Part shown: one piece after another, positions 7,981 to 16,597 of the stretch
Layout of the letters: every line of letters starts with the position of its first letter
Numbering within the stretch: position 1 is the first letter of the stretch
Source: Lewinellaceae bacterium
GTDB taxonomy: Bacteria; Bacteroidota; Bacteroidia; Chitinophagales; Saprospiraceae
Reading direction: 5' to 3'
Assembly: GCA_016716135.1 (NCBI GenBank)
Contig: JADJWX010000028.1
Span: 268,821 to 332,820 of the forward strand
DNA length: 64,000 nucleotides
Made by a program: the position numbers and the translations under genes
The notes under the pieces: generated by a model
The model's database searches: none
Seen by the model: the letters and a program-made list of their open reading frames with translations, nothing else
Told to the model about the DNA's origin: nothing

Positions 7981-9288
7981 ATGGAAATGATGCGTTGTAT
8001 TATAATTTTCCTGGTATTCTTTAGTGTAGGAATTCTCCCCGCCCAACCCCCCACCCCCGCGCCGCCCCAAAGCGGCGCCATTCTTATTCTCGGAGCCACT
8101 GCGCATTTGGGCAACGGCCAGGTACTCCCCAACAGCGCCATTGCCTTTGAAGCCGGCAAACTAACCATGGTGGCCAATGCAGCAACCATCCGGATCGACC
8201 GGAACAAGTTTTCCAAAATATTCGACGCTACGGGCAAACATGTGTACCCGGGCTTCATTGCAACAAATTCCCGGTTGGGTCTGGTTGAAATTGAGGCGGT
8301 ACGCGCTACGCAGGACTTTGCCGAAACCGGCAGCCTCAATCCCAATGCCCGCGCGCTGGTAGCCTACAACACCGACTCTGATGTACAGCCCACCGTGCGA
8401 TCCAACGGCGTACTGCTGGCACAGGTGGTTCCGTCCAGCGGAGCAATTGCCGGCAGCTCGGCGGTGGTGCAGCTCGACGCCTGGAACTGGGAAGACGCCG
8501 CCCTGCGCGCCGATGACGGCATTCACCTGAACTGGCCAAATCCGACACCCCGCCGGCGTTTTGGCCAGGCTGCGCCAAACCCGCAGGAGGAACAAGGCAA
8601 CCAGTACCAGAAAAATATCGATGACCTGAGCCGTTATTTTGGCGAAGCCAAAGCCTACGCGCAGTCGGCCAATCCGGAGGTGAAAAATCCGCGCTTTGAG
8701 GCCATGCGCGGCTTGTTTGACAAAAGCCAGAACCTGTACATCCATACCGGCAATGCCAAAACAATGCAAGAGGCAGTGCTGTTTGCCGAATCGATTGGCG
8801 CGCGCCCTGTGCTCGTCGGTGCAGCGGATGCCTGGATGATCACCGATTTTCTCCGGGAACACCAGGTAGCGGTGATCCTCAGCGAAACCCAGCGTTTGCC
8901 CTCCCGGGACGATGAGGACATCGACCAACCCTTCAAAACAGCCGCGGCATTGCACAGTGCCGGCATTCCCTTTGTATTGAATGTGGAAGGCGCCTGGCAG
9001 CAGCGCAACCTGCCGTTTCAGGCCGGCCAGGCAGTCGGATTCGGGCTACCCTACGAGGCGGCGGTGCAGGCTATCACCCTCAGCCCGGCGGCTATTATGG
9101 GCATTGGCGGATCGACCGGCAGTCTGGAAACCGGCAAAGACGCTACCCTTTTTATCAGTGAAGGTGATGCCCTCGATATGCGGACCAACAAAGTAACCGC
9201 CGCCTTTATTCAGGGTCGGGAGATCAACCTCGACAACAAACAAAAACTGTTGAACCGGCGTTTTGAAGAGAAGTACAACCGGCAGTAA
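7981..9288 (+). CDS. Amidohydrolase-like exported protein lacking the HxH metal site
   Basis: 435 residues with a signal peptide (about 1-23, ending LPAQ). The composite amidohydrolase layout is visible: an N-terminal beta-sandwich strand ILILGATAHLGNGQVLPNSA, HVYPGFIATNSRLGLVEIEA where active enzymes have PGFID.H.H, a later strand LYIHTGNAKTMQEAV, and the C-terminal SPAAIMGIGGSTGSLETGKD. The HxH metal pair is absent and the later His positions are only partly kept. Bacteroidota commonly encode such metal-site-poor imidazolonepropionase-like proteins beside an intact paralogue; here the paralogue is not adjacent. Probably a non-catalytic or atypical member. Confidence 0.8.
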   Translation: MEMMRCIIIFLVFFSVGILPAQPPTPAPPQSGAILILGATAHLGNGQVLPNSAIAFEAGKLTMVANAATIRIDRNKFSKIFDATGKHVYPGFIATNSRLGLVEIEAVRATQDFAETGSLNPNARALVAYNTDSDVQPTVRSNGVLLAQVVPSSGAIAGSSAVVQLDAWNWEDAALRADDGIHLNWPNPTPRRRFGQAAPNPQEEQGNQYQKNIDDLSRYFGEAKAYAQSANPEVKNPRFEAMRGLFDKSQNLYIHTGNAKTMQEAVLFAESIGARPVLVGAADAWMITDFLREHQVAVILSETQRLPSRDDEDIDQPFKTAAALHSAGIPFVLNVEGAWQQRNLPFQAGQAVGFGLPYEAAVQAITLSPAAIMGIGGSTGSLETGKDATLFISEGDALDMRTNKVTAAFIQGREINLDNKQKLLNRRFEEKYNRQ

Positions 9289-9464
9289 ATAAGTTTATCC
9301 TTGTTAAAAACGGTTAATCCCCGACCCATTCGCCGATAAATTCGTTTTTACAGCGGTTTTGTATGCATTTTTGTTTTTCGCAGTTATCACCGATAAGGCG
9401 CCAGGACGCAAAATTTTTGCACCTCAGCGGTGAAAAAATCATAAAAAGTTAAGTTCCCGTACTC

Positions 9465-12400
9465 ATGCAACGCGACAACTACAGCCTGCTCATCGATAAA
9501 CTCGATAGTTTCATTCGCAAATTTTACATCAATCAGCTACTACGCGGCGCGCTCTACACCGTGGGCGCCGTACTGGGCTTGTTCATCCTGCTCAACGTGC
9601 TGGAGTATTATTTTTACTTCGGCACGGGGGTGCGCACCGCTATGCTGTGGAGTTTTGTATTGCTTTCCGGCGCCGCAGTGTATCGCTGGGTGGCGGTACC
9701 GCTCATGCACTATTTTCATTTGGGAAAAGTGATCAGCCATGAGCAGGCGGCTACGATCATCGGCGATCATTTCACCGATGTGAAAGACAAATTGCTGAAC
9801 ATTTTACAATTAAAACAGCAGGCCTCGGGGAATGCCATTTACACGGAATTGATCAACGCTTCGATCAATCAAAAAAGTGAAGAGATCAAACTGGTGCCTT
9901 TCCAGTCTGCCATTGATCTGCAAAAAAACCGAAAATACCTGCGCTATGCGTTGCCGCCGGTGTTGTTGTTGCTCTTCCTCTTTTTGGGCGCCCCCAATAT
10001 TTTGCGGGAAGGCACCATGCGTTTGCTGAACAGCACCACTAAGTTTGAAAAACCCGCACCGTTTCACTTTGTAGTCAAAACCAATGAACTGAAAGCGGTG
10101 CAGTTTTCCGATTTCGTGTTGCATGTCGCTACCGAAGGAGAAGTATTGCCGAATGAAATGTTTATCGATTTCGGCAATGTGCAGTACCGCTTGCAAAAAG
10201 ACGCTGCCAACGCATTCTCGTACACGTTTTCGAATGTGCAAAAAGATGTAGAGTTCAACCTTTTTGCCGGCGGCATTGAAAGTGAAGCATATAAATTGAG
10301 CGTCATCCGGCGTCCGAACATCTTGTCGTTCGGCGTCAAACTGGCCTTTCCGGAATACATTGGCCGGCCGGCCGAAAACCTGGACAATGTAGGCGATCTG
10401 GTGTTGCCGCAAGGCACCAATATCAACTGGGTGTTTAATGCCCAGCACACCGACCGGCTCGACCTGCGCTTTGGCAGCAGCGCTCCGGCAGCCACCAAGC
10501 GGTTCGACGACGAACTGTTTTCCTTTAACCGCCGGGCGCTCAAGGACGAGTCGTACAAAATTTATCTCAGCAATGCAGAACTCCTGAACGCCGACTCGGT
10601 AGCCTATACTATCACGGTTATCCCCGACCTGCATCCGCAAATTTCAGCTGAAGAATTTCGCGACAGCACGAACCGTCGCCTGCTGTTTTTCGCCGGCAGC
10701 GCTTCCGACGATTACGGTTTGCTGAACCTGACATTCAATTATCAGGTAAAAAAAGCCAAAGGCGGCCAGATGCCACTCAGCACAGTCAAGGTACCTAAGT
10801 CCGCGGGCAAACAAATCCAGTACGATTACACCTGGAATCTGCGCGACTTGGATATTCAGCCGGGTGATGAAATTTCCTACTACTTTGAAGTATTTGACAA
10901 CGACGGTGTGAACGGCAGCAAAAGTGCACGCACCAATGTGATGCAATGGCGCATGCCCACCCTCGACGAATACCGCAAAGACCAGGCGCAAACGGCCGAA
11001 GAAATCCAAAAAGATTTGGAAAACACGCTTAAGGAAAGTGCAAAGATCCAGGAGGAACTGAAAAAACTGCGCAATAAAGTGCTCCAGCAAAAAGAACTGG
11101 ATTGGCAATCGCGCAAGGAAATGGAAAAAATGCTGGACCGTCAAAAGCAGCTCCAGAACCAGATCGAGCAAACCAAGCAGAATTTTGAGGAAAGCCAAAA
11201 AATGCAGGAGGAGTTCAACCAACAGAAGAACGAGGAACTTCTTGAAAAGCAGGAGCAGTTGCAAAAAATGTTCGAGGAAACCATGTCCGAAGAAATGAAG
11301 CAACTCATGGAGGACATTGAAAAATTGTTGCAGGAACTCAACAAGGATGAGATGCTGGAGCAAATGGAACAAATGCAAATGTCGAACGATCAGCTGGAAA
11401 AACAACTGGACCGCCTGCAAGAGCTGTACAAACAACTGGAGGTCGAAAATATGCTCCAACAGCAAATCGAGCAACTCGAAGAACTGGCCAAAGAACAGGA
11501 AGAACTGGCCAAGGAAACGGAAAAAGAAAACAGCGGCAAGTCGGATGAAGACCTGAAAAAAGAACAGGATGAGTTGAACAAAAAAATGGACGACATTAAG
11601 AAGCAACACGAAGAGATGCTGGAGAAAAACGAAGAGTTAAAGCGGCCGCAAGAGATTGAGGATAACAAAGAGGAAATGCAGGATATCCAAAATGACATGA
11701 AAGATGCCAAGCAGGATATGAACCAGGGTCAAAAGCAAAAGGCCGGCAAAAAACAAAAAAAGGCAGCCGAAAAAATGAAAAACATGGCCAACCAGATGCG
11801 CCAGAACCGCCAGTCGGGCGAGCAGGAGCAAATGGAAGAAGATATTGCCATGTTGCGCCAGTTGCTGGAAAACCTGATCGGCCTGTCCTTTTCGCAGGAG
11901 CAAAACATGCAAAATTTTGCCAACACTTCTGTCAATACGCCTCGGTATGTGGAACTAACCCAGGAGCAGTTTAAAATTAAAGACGATTTCAAAATTGTTG
12001 AAGACAGCCTGCAAGCGCTGGCCAGCCGGAATTTCCAGATTGAAGGCATTATCACCGACAAGGTTGCAGATATCAAAGAAGGCCTGAAATACAGCCTCGA
12101 CGACCTGGAAGAACGGCATGTTACCGCCGCCAGCGAATACCAACAACGCACCATGAAAGGCTTCAACGACCTCGCGCTGATGCTCTCGGAAGTGATGGAT
12201 CAAATGCAACAGCAAATGGCCAACGGCCAACCCGGCAGCGGCAGTTGCAGTAAACCCGGTGGCACCGGTGGCGGTAAAAAAGGCAAACAGCCGATGGACA
12301 AGATCACCAAAGGGCAGGGCGATCTGAACGAACAAATGAAAGCCCTCAAAGAGCGCCTGCAAAAAGGCAAAGGACAGGGCGGTATGAGTAAAGAATTTGC

Positions 12401-12806
12401 CCAAATGGCTGCCCAGCAAGCCGCTCTTCGGAATGCCCTGCGCGAACTGCAAAAACAAAAGCAGGAGCAAGGCAAAGGCGACAAAGCCCTGGATGAACTC
12501 ATGCAGGAAATGGATAAAATTGAAACCGACCTGGTGAACAAGCGCCTGACCAATGAAATGCTCAAGCGCCAACAGGACATCCTTACCCGCCTGCTGGAAG
12601 CCGAACGTGCCGAACGCGAACAGGAGCAGGACGAAGAACGGCAGGCACAAACAGCCAAACAACAACCGGCGAAAATGCCGCCCGCACTGGAGGAATATTT
12701 GAAAAAACGCCGCGCAGAAGTTGACCTCTTCCGCACCGTATCCCCGGCGCTGAAGCCGTATTACAAACAGCTGGTGGAAGAGTACATAAAAGAAGCCGGG
12801 CAGTGA
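9465..12806 (+). CDS. DUF4175-type large coiled-coil membrane protein
   Basis: 1113 residues. Hydrophobic helices lie at about 25-50, 62-80 and 148-170, followed by a beta-rich extracytoplasmic region (170-500). A very long E/K/Q/M-rich coiled coil then covers about 505-780, with continued helical, Gln/Lys-rich segments to the end. This layout and length match the DUF4175 family found throughout Bacteroidota, whose role is unknown. The charged composition makes the opposite strand look like a hydrophobic ORF, which is a shadow. The stop codon at 12804-12806 overlaps a long palindrome shared with the convergent glycosyltransferase gene. Confidence 0.82.
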   Translation: MQRDNYSLLIDKLDSFIRKFYINQLLRGALYTVGAVLGLFILLNVLEYYFYFGTGVRTAMLWSFVLLSGAAVYRWVAVPLMHYFHLGKVISHEQAATIIGDHFTDVKDKLLNILQLKQQASGNAIYTELINASINQKSEEIKLVPFQSAIDLQKNRKYLRYALPPVLLLLFLFLGAPNILREGTMRLLNSTTKFEKPAPFHFVVKTNELKAVQFSDFVLHVATEGEVLPNEMFIDFGNVQYRLQKDAANAFSYTFSNVQKDVEFNLFAGGIESEAYKLSVIRRPNILSFGVKLAFPEYIGRPAENLDNVGDLVLPQGTNINWVFNAQHTDRLDLRFGSSAPAATKRFDDELFSFNRRALKDESYKIYLSNAELLNADSVAYTITVIPDLHPQISAEEFRDSTNRRLLFFAGSASDDYGLLNLTFNYQVKKAKGGQMPLSTVKVPKSAGKQIQYDYTWNLRDLDIQPGDEISYYFEVFDNDGVNGSKSARTNVMQWRMPTLDEYRKDQAQTAEEIQKDLENTLKESAKIQEELKKLRNKVLQQKELDWQSRKEMEKMLDRQKQLQNQIEQTKQNFEESQKMQEEFNQQKNEELLEKQEQLQKMFEETMSEEMKQLMEDIEKLLQELNKDEMLEQMEQMQMSNDQLEKQLDRLQELYKQLEVENMLQQQIEQLEELAKEQEELAKETEKENSGKSDEDLKKEQDELNKKMDDIKKQHEEMLEKNEELKRPQEIEDNKEEMQDIQNDMKDAKQDMNQGQKQKAGKKQKKAAEKMKNMANQMRQNRQSGEQEQMEEDIAMLRQLLENLIGLSFSQEQNMQNFANTSVNTPRYVELTQEQFKIKDDFKIVEDSLQALASRNFQIEGIITDKVADIKEGLKYSLDDLEERHVTAASEYQQRTMKGFNDLALMLSEVMDQMQQQMANGQPGSGSCSKPGGTGGGKKGKQPMDKITKGQGDLNEQMKALKERLQKGKGQGGMSKEFAQMAAQQAALRNALRELQKQKQEQGKGDKALDELMQEMDKIETDLVNKRLTNEMLKRQQDILTRLLEAERAEREQEQDEERQAQTAKQQPAKMPPALEEYLKKRRAEVDLFRTVSPALKPYYKQLVEEYIKEAGQ

Positions 12807-12890
12807 CCTGACAAGTGGAAATTTTAACCAAAAAGGGGGCCACGCATTTGCGCGGCCCCCTTTTTGGTTAAAATTTCCACCTGTCAGGTC
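12805..12890. terminator. 86-bp palindrome, bidirectional terminator for convergent genes
   Basis: Left arm 12805-12841 and right arm 12854-12890 match except for one position (12814/12881); the inner bases 12843-12852 extend the stem. The stem contains A5-G5 on the left and C5-T5 on the right. It overlaps the stop codon of the DUF4175 gene and the last codon and stop of the glycosyltransferase gene on the other strand. The outer ends again carry the ACCTG(A/T)CAGGT motif seen at 6487-6563. Confidence 0.8.
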
Positions 12891-13648
12891 TTGGATTCTC
12901 TCAACCGCAGCAACTCCCGGTATTTCCAAAAAGTTTCCAAAGCTGCAATCCGGCAAACGGTAAAACCAGCACGGCCATCGAGAAAGCCCCTGCGCAGCAA
13001 ATAATTGCGAATAAACTTAAACGGCGGATTAAAGATCAGTTTCCAATACGATCCTTTTTTGCCCCGGTTATACAAGGCCTGTGCGCCCATTTCAGCGTAC
13101 CGGCGTACCCGTTCAATATGCTCATCCACGCTGTAGTAGCTGTAGTGCAGCAAGTCGCCGGCAAGTTGATTCACCCGGCAACCCTGGTTCATGATTACTT
13201 TATCATGTGGATTTTGGCCACCCCAATGCCCCAGGCGTTTGTCGAACAGGCGCAACTTCCGGTCCGGATACCAGCCACTGTGGTTGATCCACTGGCCACA
13301 GTAATTTGTCCGGCGGTTCATTGAATAACCATCTGCCCTCCAGTTTTGCTTTACTGCCAGAATGGATTGCCGCAACGTTTCGCTCAGGGCTTCGTCGGCG
13401 TCGAGCGACAATATCCAAGGGTGAAGCGCCTGTTCCAGTGCATAGTTTTTCTGCTCGATATGCCCGGCAAATCTGTGCTGCACTACCCGAGCGCCTTTTT
13501 CCCGGCAAATAGCAACCGTTTCGTCGGTTGAAAAAGAATCGACCACCAACAGATCGTCCGCAACACCTGCCAGCGAATCCAGGCAACGGCCAATGTTGTG
13601 CGCTTCATTGAACGTGATGATGACTGCGGAAAATTGGACGGCGGGCAT
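12884..13648 (-). CDS. Family 2 glycosyltransferase (WaaE/KdtX-like)
   Basis: 254 residues. GT-A fold signatures: FSAVIITFNEAHNIGRCLDS at the N-terminus (nucleotide-binding strand), LLVVDSFSTDETVAIC, and the metal-binding ILSLDADEALSE near residue 80. The arrangement and the later GWYPDRKLRLFDKR segment match WaaE-type enzymes that add sugars to lipopolysaccharide core in the cytoplasm. No other LPS gene is nearby, so the acceptor is a family-based inference. It ends inside the palindrome shared with the convergent gene. Confidence 0.87.
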   Translation of the reverse strand: MPAVQFSAVIITFNEAHNIGRCLDSLAGVADDLLVVDSFSTDETVAICREKGARVVQHRFAGHIEQKNYALEQALHPWILSLDADEALSETLRQSILAVKQNWRADGYSMNRRTNYCGQWINHSGWYPDRKLRLFDKRLGHWGGQNPHDKVIMNQGCRVNQLAGDLLHYSYYSVDEHIERVRRYAEMGAQALYNRGKKGSYWKLIFNPPFKFIRNYLLRRGFLDGRAGFTVCRIAALETFWKYRELLRLRESKT

Positions 13649-13732
13649 ACCTAAATGGGCAGAGCCACAGCGGGCATTGTGTTATTTATGCGCACACTGT
13701 GGCTCCGGAAGGATTGGTGGAACAAATGGATT

Positions 13733-14635
13733 TTACTGCCCGATCAGAATAGGCGCGGTTTTACCGTTTCCCATCACCACAACTTTTGCGTTTGGCGATT
13801 TAACCAGTTCTTTTTGCACCTGTATCTGCTCGTATTGCAGCAGTTTATCGGTCAGGGTGGAAGTGAGGATACGTTGGTAATCGGCAATACCCTGTGCTTC
13901 CACGCGTTTGCGGTCAGCTTCCTGGCGCTCCTTGTCGAGCACAAATTTCATTTTTTGTGCTTCCTGTTCCGCGTTGATCTTTGTTTCAATTGCTGATTTT
14001 ACAGATGCTGGCAAATTGATATTCCGGATCAGTACCTGCTCAAGCACAATGCCACGATCCTTGAAAGCATCATCCATCGCATCGAACAACCGTTGCTGAA
14101 ATTCGTCGCGCTTACTGGAATACAGCGACACTGCGTCGTAATAAGCGGCAAAGTCCCGGCTTTTTGTACGCACCGTTGGCCGCACCACCACGTCCCGGTA
14201 ACCTTTTCCAAGCGTGCGCAGAATTTCCGGTGCTTTTGCCGGAATGACCCGGAACAACACCGTCATATCGATCACGACTTCCAGGCCGTCAGCAGAAAGC
14301 ACGCGGATAGCGTCGTCTCCCATTTTCTGGCCTTCGTCCGTTATGGCCGACATGGTATAGTTTTGTGTCCGTACGTCAAACTCAATTACCTCAACCAACG
14401 GATTTACAACATTCAATCCTTCGGTCAATACACCCGGTTGTACTTTTCCAAACAGGGTTTGAACGCCCACGATACCGGGTGAAATTTGAACAAAACAGGA
14501 AGTCAGTATGCCTAAAACAACCAAGGCAATACCGATGTAGCGGCCCATTTTTCCAAAGGTGCCCATGTTGGGATTAGCTTTGGACAGGGTGTAGGCGAGA
14601 AAGGCGACAAATACGCCCAATATGGCAAGGAACAT
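13733..14635 (-). CDS. Prohibitin/SPFH-domain membrane protein
   Basis: 300 residues. Two N-terminal hydrophobic stretches (about 2-18 and 32-53) anchor the protein. They are followed by the SPFH/Band 7 domain (GIVGVQTLFGKVQPGVLTEG through VLFRVIPAKAPEILRTLG and RDFAAYYDAVSLYSSKRDEF). A helical region rich in Ala/Glu/Arg (TKINAEQEAQKMKFVLDKER) then forms the oligomerising coiled coil. Prohibitins form large membrane rings that scaffold proteases and lipid microdomains. No FtsH-like partner is adjacent. It precedes no gene closely; pheS lies about 100 bases upstream on the same strand. Confidence 0.9.
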   Translation of the reverse strand: MFLAILGVFVAFLAYTLSKANPNMGTFGKMGRYIGIALVVLGILTSCFVQISPGIVGVQTLFGKVQPGVLTEGLNVVNPLVEVIEFDVRTQNYTMSAITDEGQKMGDDAIRVLSADGLEVVIDMTVLFRVIPAKAPEILRTLGKGYRDVVVRPTVRTKSRDFAAYYDAVSLYSSKRDEFQQRLFDAMDDAFKDRGIVLEQVLIRNINLPASVKSAIETKINAEQEAQKMKFVLDKERQEADRKRVEAQGIADYQRILTSTLTDKLLQYEQIQVQKELVKSPNAKVVVMGNGKTAPILIGQ

Positions 14636-14737
14636 AAGCGATTTTTGATTTGGTGAATTGATTTAACAGACAACTTACGACAGAACTCGCCGCCGGTCAA
14701 CATTTTTAGATAAACAAAATATTGGCCGGGACGGGTT

Positions 14738-15769
14738 TTAGATCGCAGCCGAAAACTGCCGGAGCATGCGCACATCGTTTTCAAACAATAGCCGGATATC
14801 AGGAATATTGTACAAGCGAAGGGCCTGGCGCTCGATACCCATGCCAAAAGCGTAACCGGAATATTCCCGGCTGTCGATCCCGCAGTTTTCAAGCACTTGC
14901 GGGTCTACCATACCGCAGCCCAGAATTTCAAGCCAGCCGGTACCTTTGGTCAGGCGGTAGTTTTCTTCCGTATCGGTGCCCAGCCAAACGTCCATCTCCG
15001 CACTGGGTTCGGTAAATGGGAAAAACGACGGACGCAGGCGGATCTTAGGTGCGCCAAACATTTCCTGGGCGAAATAAAACAGCGTTTGCTTCATGTCGGC
15101 AAACGAAACTTCCTTGTCGATAAACAACCCCTCGACCTGGTGAAACTGCGCATGCGAGCGGGCCGAGATGGTTTCATTCCGGTACACACGCCCGGGTGCG
15201 ATGATCCGGATCGGGGGCTTGCGGGTAGTCATCACCCGGGCCTGCACATTGCTGGTATGCGTACGCAACAACATGCCCGGGGCGTCTACCACATAAAACG
15301 TGTCCTGCATATCGCGGGCGGGGTGGTCCTCCGGCGTGTTCATGGCGGTGAAGTTGTACCAGTCGTGTTCGATCTCCGGGCCATCGGCTACCACAAAACC
15401 GATCCGGCTGAAAATTTCGATGATCCGGTTCATGGTGATCGAAATCGGGTGGCGGGAGCCAAGCGGCATGGGCTCGCCAGGCGCTGTGAGGTCGAGCTGC
15501 CGGGCCGAAGCCTGTTCGGCATTCGCCTCCAGGGCTGCTTTGATCTCCTGAAAACGGGCTTCGGCCTGTTGTTTCAGGGCGTTGACCGCCTGGCCAAATT
15601 CCCGCTTCTGCTCGTTCGGCACGTTGCGCATTTCCTCCATGAAAGCCTTGACCAGGCCCTTGGAGCCCAGGTATTGAATACGGAAATTTTCCAATGCCTC
15701 CGGGCTGGCCGGTGTTTCCTGTTCAAGTTTTGCAGTCGCTTCCGTTACTTTTTTTATCAGATCGGACAT
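14738..15769 (-). CDS. pheS: Phenylalanine--tRNA ligase alpha subunit
   Basis: 343 residues from the ATG at 15769 (MSDLIKKVTEATAKLEQ); the open frame extends upstream to 15826 but that part lacks family residues. The N-terminal helical coiled-coil arm is followed by the class II aminoacylation core: HPISITMNRIIEIFSRIGF, DMQDTFYV, motif 2 in GRVYRNETISARSHAQFHQV, and motif 3 in GYAFGMGIERQALRLYNIPD. This subunit activates phenylalanine and pairs with PheT, which is not in the window, so the two subunits are unlinked here. Confidence 0.95.
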   Translation of the reverse strand: MSDLIKKVTEATAKLEQETPASPEALENFRIQYLGSKGLVKAFMEEMRNVPNEQKREFGQAVNALKQQAEARFQEIKAALEANAEQASARQLDLTAPGEPMPLGSRHPISITMNRIIEIFSRIGFVVADGPEIEHDWYNFTAMNTPEDHPARDMQDTFYVVDAPGMLLRTHTSNVQARVMTTRKPPIRIIAPGRVYRNETISARSHAQFHQVEGLFIDKEVSFADMKQTLFYFAQEMFGAPKIRLRPSFFPFTEPSAEMDVWLGTDTEENYRLTKGTGWLEILGCGMVDPQVLENCGIDSREYSGYAFGMGIERQALRLYNIPDIRLLFENDVRMLRQFSAAI

Positions 15770-15859
15770 AGTTGAAACATCAAATTGAGCGCAGAAAAAT
15801 TCCCGCCGCGTGTTTGGTGGCGGCAAAAATCGGAAAATTCATTGTTCTTTTTGCCGGTG

Positions 15860-16489
15860 TCATTGATTTCGACCGGGCAACACGGCATTAAACCCGATCC
15901 CAAAAGACCAAATGGTTCCCGATTCGCCGGGGTTGACCATGAAGCCCAGCTCCGGACGGATCGCCCAACGGTCCAGATTTTGGCTCATGCCAAAGCCAAG
16001 GTTAAACCCGAGATAAACCTCGCCGTCGTCATCCGGAAAAATATCAGCCTTAGCGGCCAGGGTAGCTTCAAACATGTTGTTTGCCGGATAGGTGTACAAC
16101 AATTTCGGGCTAAACACCCACTGGGTTTCATCTTCGGCAAAATACAGGCCGATGGGCATTGTGCCGGCAAATATCCCCGGCACAATGGCAACCTTGGGTG
16201 CCAGGTCAAGGTAGTTGACTCCGGAAGCACCTTCTTCCTTGGGCAACAGACGGATGTACCGCATTTTCAAGTCAAACCGGTCCGAAATACCATAGCCTAA
16301 TCGCAGGCCAAAATTGTTGTTGACAGCTTCGGATTCACCCTCTGCATTGACCAGGTAATGAGAATAATGCCCCATGGCCTCGGCGTTTCCTTTGCCCAGC
16401 ATGCGGGCACTTTCAAAACTGGAATTGATCGGAACAACACAGGCACTGAGGGCGGAAAGGAATAAAATTCCCAAAGTCAAATTTTTCAT
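15860..16489 (-). CDS. Outer-membrane lipoprotein, beta-rich, unknown function
   Basis: 209 residues. A lipoprotein signal ends in the lipobox LSAC with the lipidated cysteine at position 17. The mature part is rich in alternating hydrophobic strands (NNFGLRLGYGISDRFDLKM, VYLGFNLGFGMSQNLDRW, ELGFMV) and ends with a strand (IWSFGIGFNAVLPG), suggesting a small barrel-like fold. No named family was recognised. It lies between pheS and the sensor kinase on the same strand. Confidence 0.7.
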   Translation of the reverse strand: MKNLTLGILFLSALSACVVPINSSFESARMLGKGNAEAMGHYSHYLVNAEGESEAVNNNFGLRLGYGISDRFDLKMRYIRLLPKEEGASGVNYLDLAPKVAIVPGIFAGTMPIGLYFAEDETQWVFSPKLLYTYPANNMFEATLAAKADIFPDDDGEVYLGFNLGFGMSQNLDRWAIRPELGFMVNPGESGTIWSFGIGFNAVLPGRNQ

Positions 16490-16597
16490 AAGGCAAGCAT
16501 TTGGTTAAATAAATTTCAGATGCCAGGTTTTACACCTGTACTTGCCTTAAATCTAAGGGTTTACCGAGGTAAACGCCGGGTTTTGTTCCGGAAAAAA

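Noticed and set aside
9289..9464. Small palindromes before the DUF4175 gene as a riboswitch
   Set aside because: Stems are only 5-6 bp and no known riboswitch core was recognised.
10644..11609. 321-codon minus-strand ORF rich in Leu and Phe
   Set aside because: It is exactly antisense to the E/K/Q-rich coiled coil of the DUF4175 gene, whose codons give Leu/Phe on the other strand; it has no family features.
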